From: Chara braunii
Taxonomy: Eukaryota; Streptophyta; Charophyceae; Charales; Characeae
Direction: 5' to 3'
Length of the DNA stretch: 42,772 nucleotides
Assembly (NCBI GenBank): GCA_003427395.1
Contig: BFEA01000226.1
Coordinates: 1,061,005 to 1,103,776, forward strand
This document shows positions 42,343-42,772 of the stretch, piece by piece. Each line of letters starts with the position of its first letter. Positions within the stretch are counted from its first letter, which is position 1. Below the pieces are notes generated by a model. That model worked only from the letters and a program-made list of their open reading frames with translations, had not been told where the DNA came from and made no database searches. The position numbers and the translations under genes were made by a program.

Positions 42343-42772
42343 ACTGATAAGGCATGTGTCCTTGAAACCTCGCTACTCTTATATCAGACTAGTCACTGAT
42401 AAGGCGGGATTTCTCTGCTACTCTTATCACTGACTAGCCCTCAATAAGGCGGGTGTCTAAGGATCCTTGCTACTCTTATTACTGACTAAGTGCTACGATG
42501 TTTACTGATAACGCAAGTGTCCTTGAAACCTCGTTACCCTTATATCAGACTAGTCACTGATAAGGAAGGATTTCCCTGCTACGCTTATCACTGGCTAGCC
42601 CTCAATAAGGCGGGTGTCCAAGAATCCTTGCTACTCTTACCACTGAATAAATGTTAGGTTGATCAATGATAAGGTAGGTGTCCTTGAAACCTCACTACTC
42701 TTATATCAGACTAGTCACTGATAAGGCAGGATTTCCCTGCTACTCTTATCACTTGCTAGCCCTCAATAAGGC
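42343..42772. repeat. 161-bp higher-order tandem repeat, running off the right edge
   Basis: GTGTCCTTGAAACCTC recurs at 42356, 42517 and 42678, exactly 161 bp apart. Each 161-bp unit is itself three diverged submonomers (about 52, 45 and 64 bp), each with TAAGG near its start and CTACTCTTA near its middle. The pairs CTTATCACTGACTAG and CTAGTCACTGATAAG are nearly reverse complements, so each unit is rich in dyad symmetry. Confidence 0.93.

Overview
The window contains no intact cellular protein-coding gene that I can recognise. It is a eukaryotic nuclear repeat landscape. The best clue to the host is a nuclear copy of mitochondrial DNA at about 38510-38783 (minus strand). It carries the end of cox2 followed 19 bases later by the start of cox3, and TGA sits where cox3 has its conserved Trp. 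Adjacent cox2-cox3 plus TGA=Trp fits a red alga (Rhodophyta, probably florideophyte) better than a land plant, brown alga or animal. This host call is an inference of moderate confidence.

The dominant feature is one complete LTR retrotransposon, 2030-24510 (about 22.5 kb), lying on the minus strand. It has very large LTRs: LTR A 2030-10767 (8.7 kb) and LTR B 15483-24510 (about 9.0 kb including an 870-base assembly gap). The LTRs start TGTCG and end CGACA and are flanked by a 4-bp duplication ACGA. A primer-binding site matching tRNA-Asp (17 of 19) lies just inside LTR B and fixes the orientation. The internal region is only 4.7 kb. It holds a gag-like reading frame (14282-13068, minus) with one in-frame stop, and I see no protease, reverse transcriptase or integrase, so the element looks non-autonomous (gag-only).

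Two further copies of the same LTR family are present. LTR C (25609-33055) is an older solo LTR that landed inside a roughly 200-bp tandem repeat. Its empty site can be rebuilt exactly, with target ATGT. LTR D (about 440-1417) is a truncated, internally deleted copy in the opposite orientation. Comparing A, B and C shows that the LTR is built largely of small structured modules. These are a cluster of perfect hairpins (two diverged copies per LTR), a triple-hairpin block, a roughly 120-bp-period array of nested inverted repeats around a GGCAGCRCYTCC motif, and six scattered copies of an invariant core (about CACCCAAACTTATGGAACAT) flanked by arms that differ from copy to copy but stay complementary. 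The young LTRs A and B also carry a near full-length U6 snRNA sequence, absent from C. All three carry a tRNA-like sequence with A and B boxes.

From 33.06 to about 40.85 kb the DNA is AT-rich and intergenic in appearance. It contains a hAT-like non-autonomous transposon (34759-35583), an inverted relative ending at 39998, a 24-bp palindrome, the mitochondrial insert and a possible BTB-domain remnant. From about 40.86 kb composition returns to the repeat-like type, with a (TA)n tract, a degenerate relative of the triple-hairpin block and, at the right edge, a 161-bp higher-order tandem repeat. The left edge of the window is a 66-bp tandem repeat.
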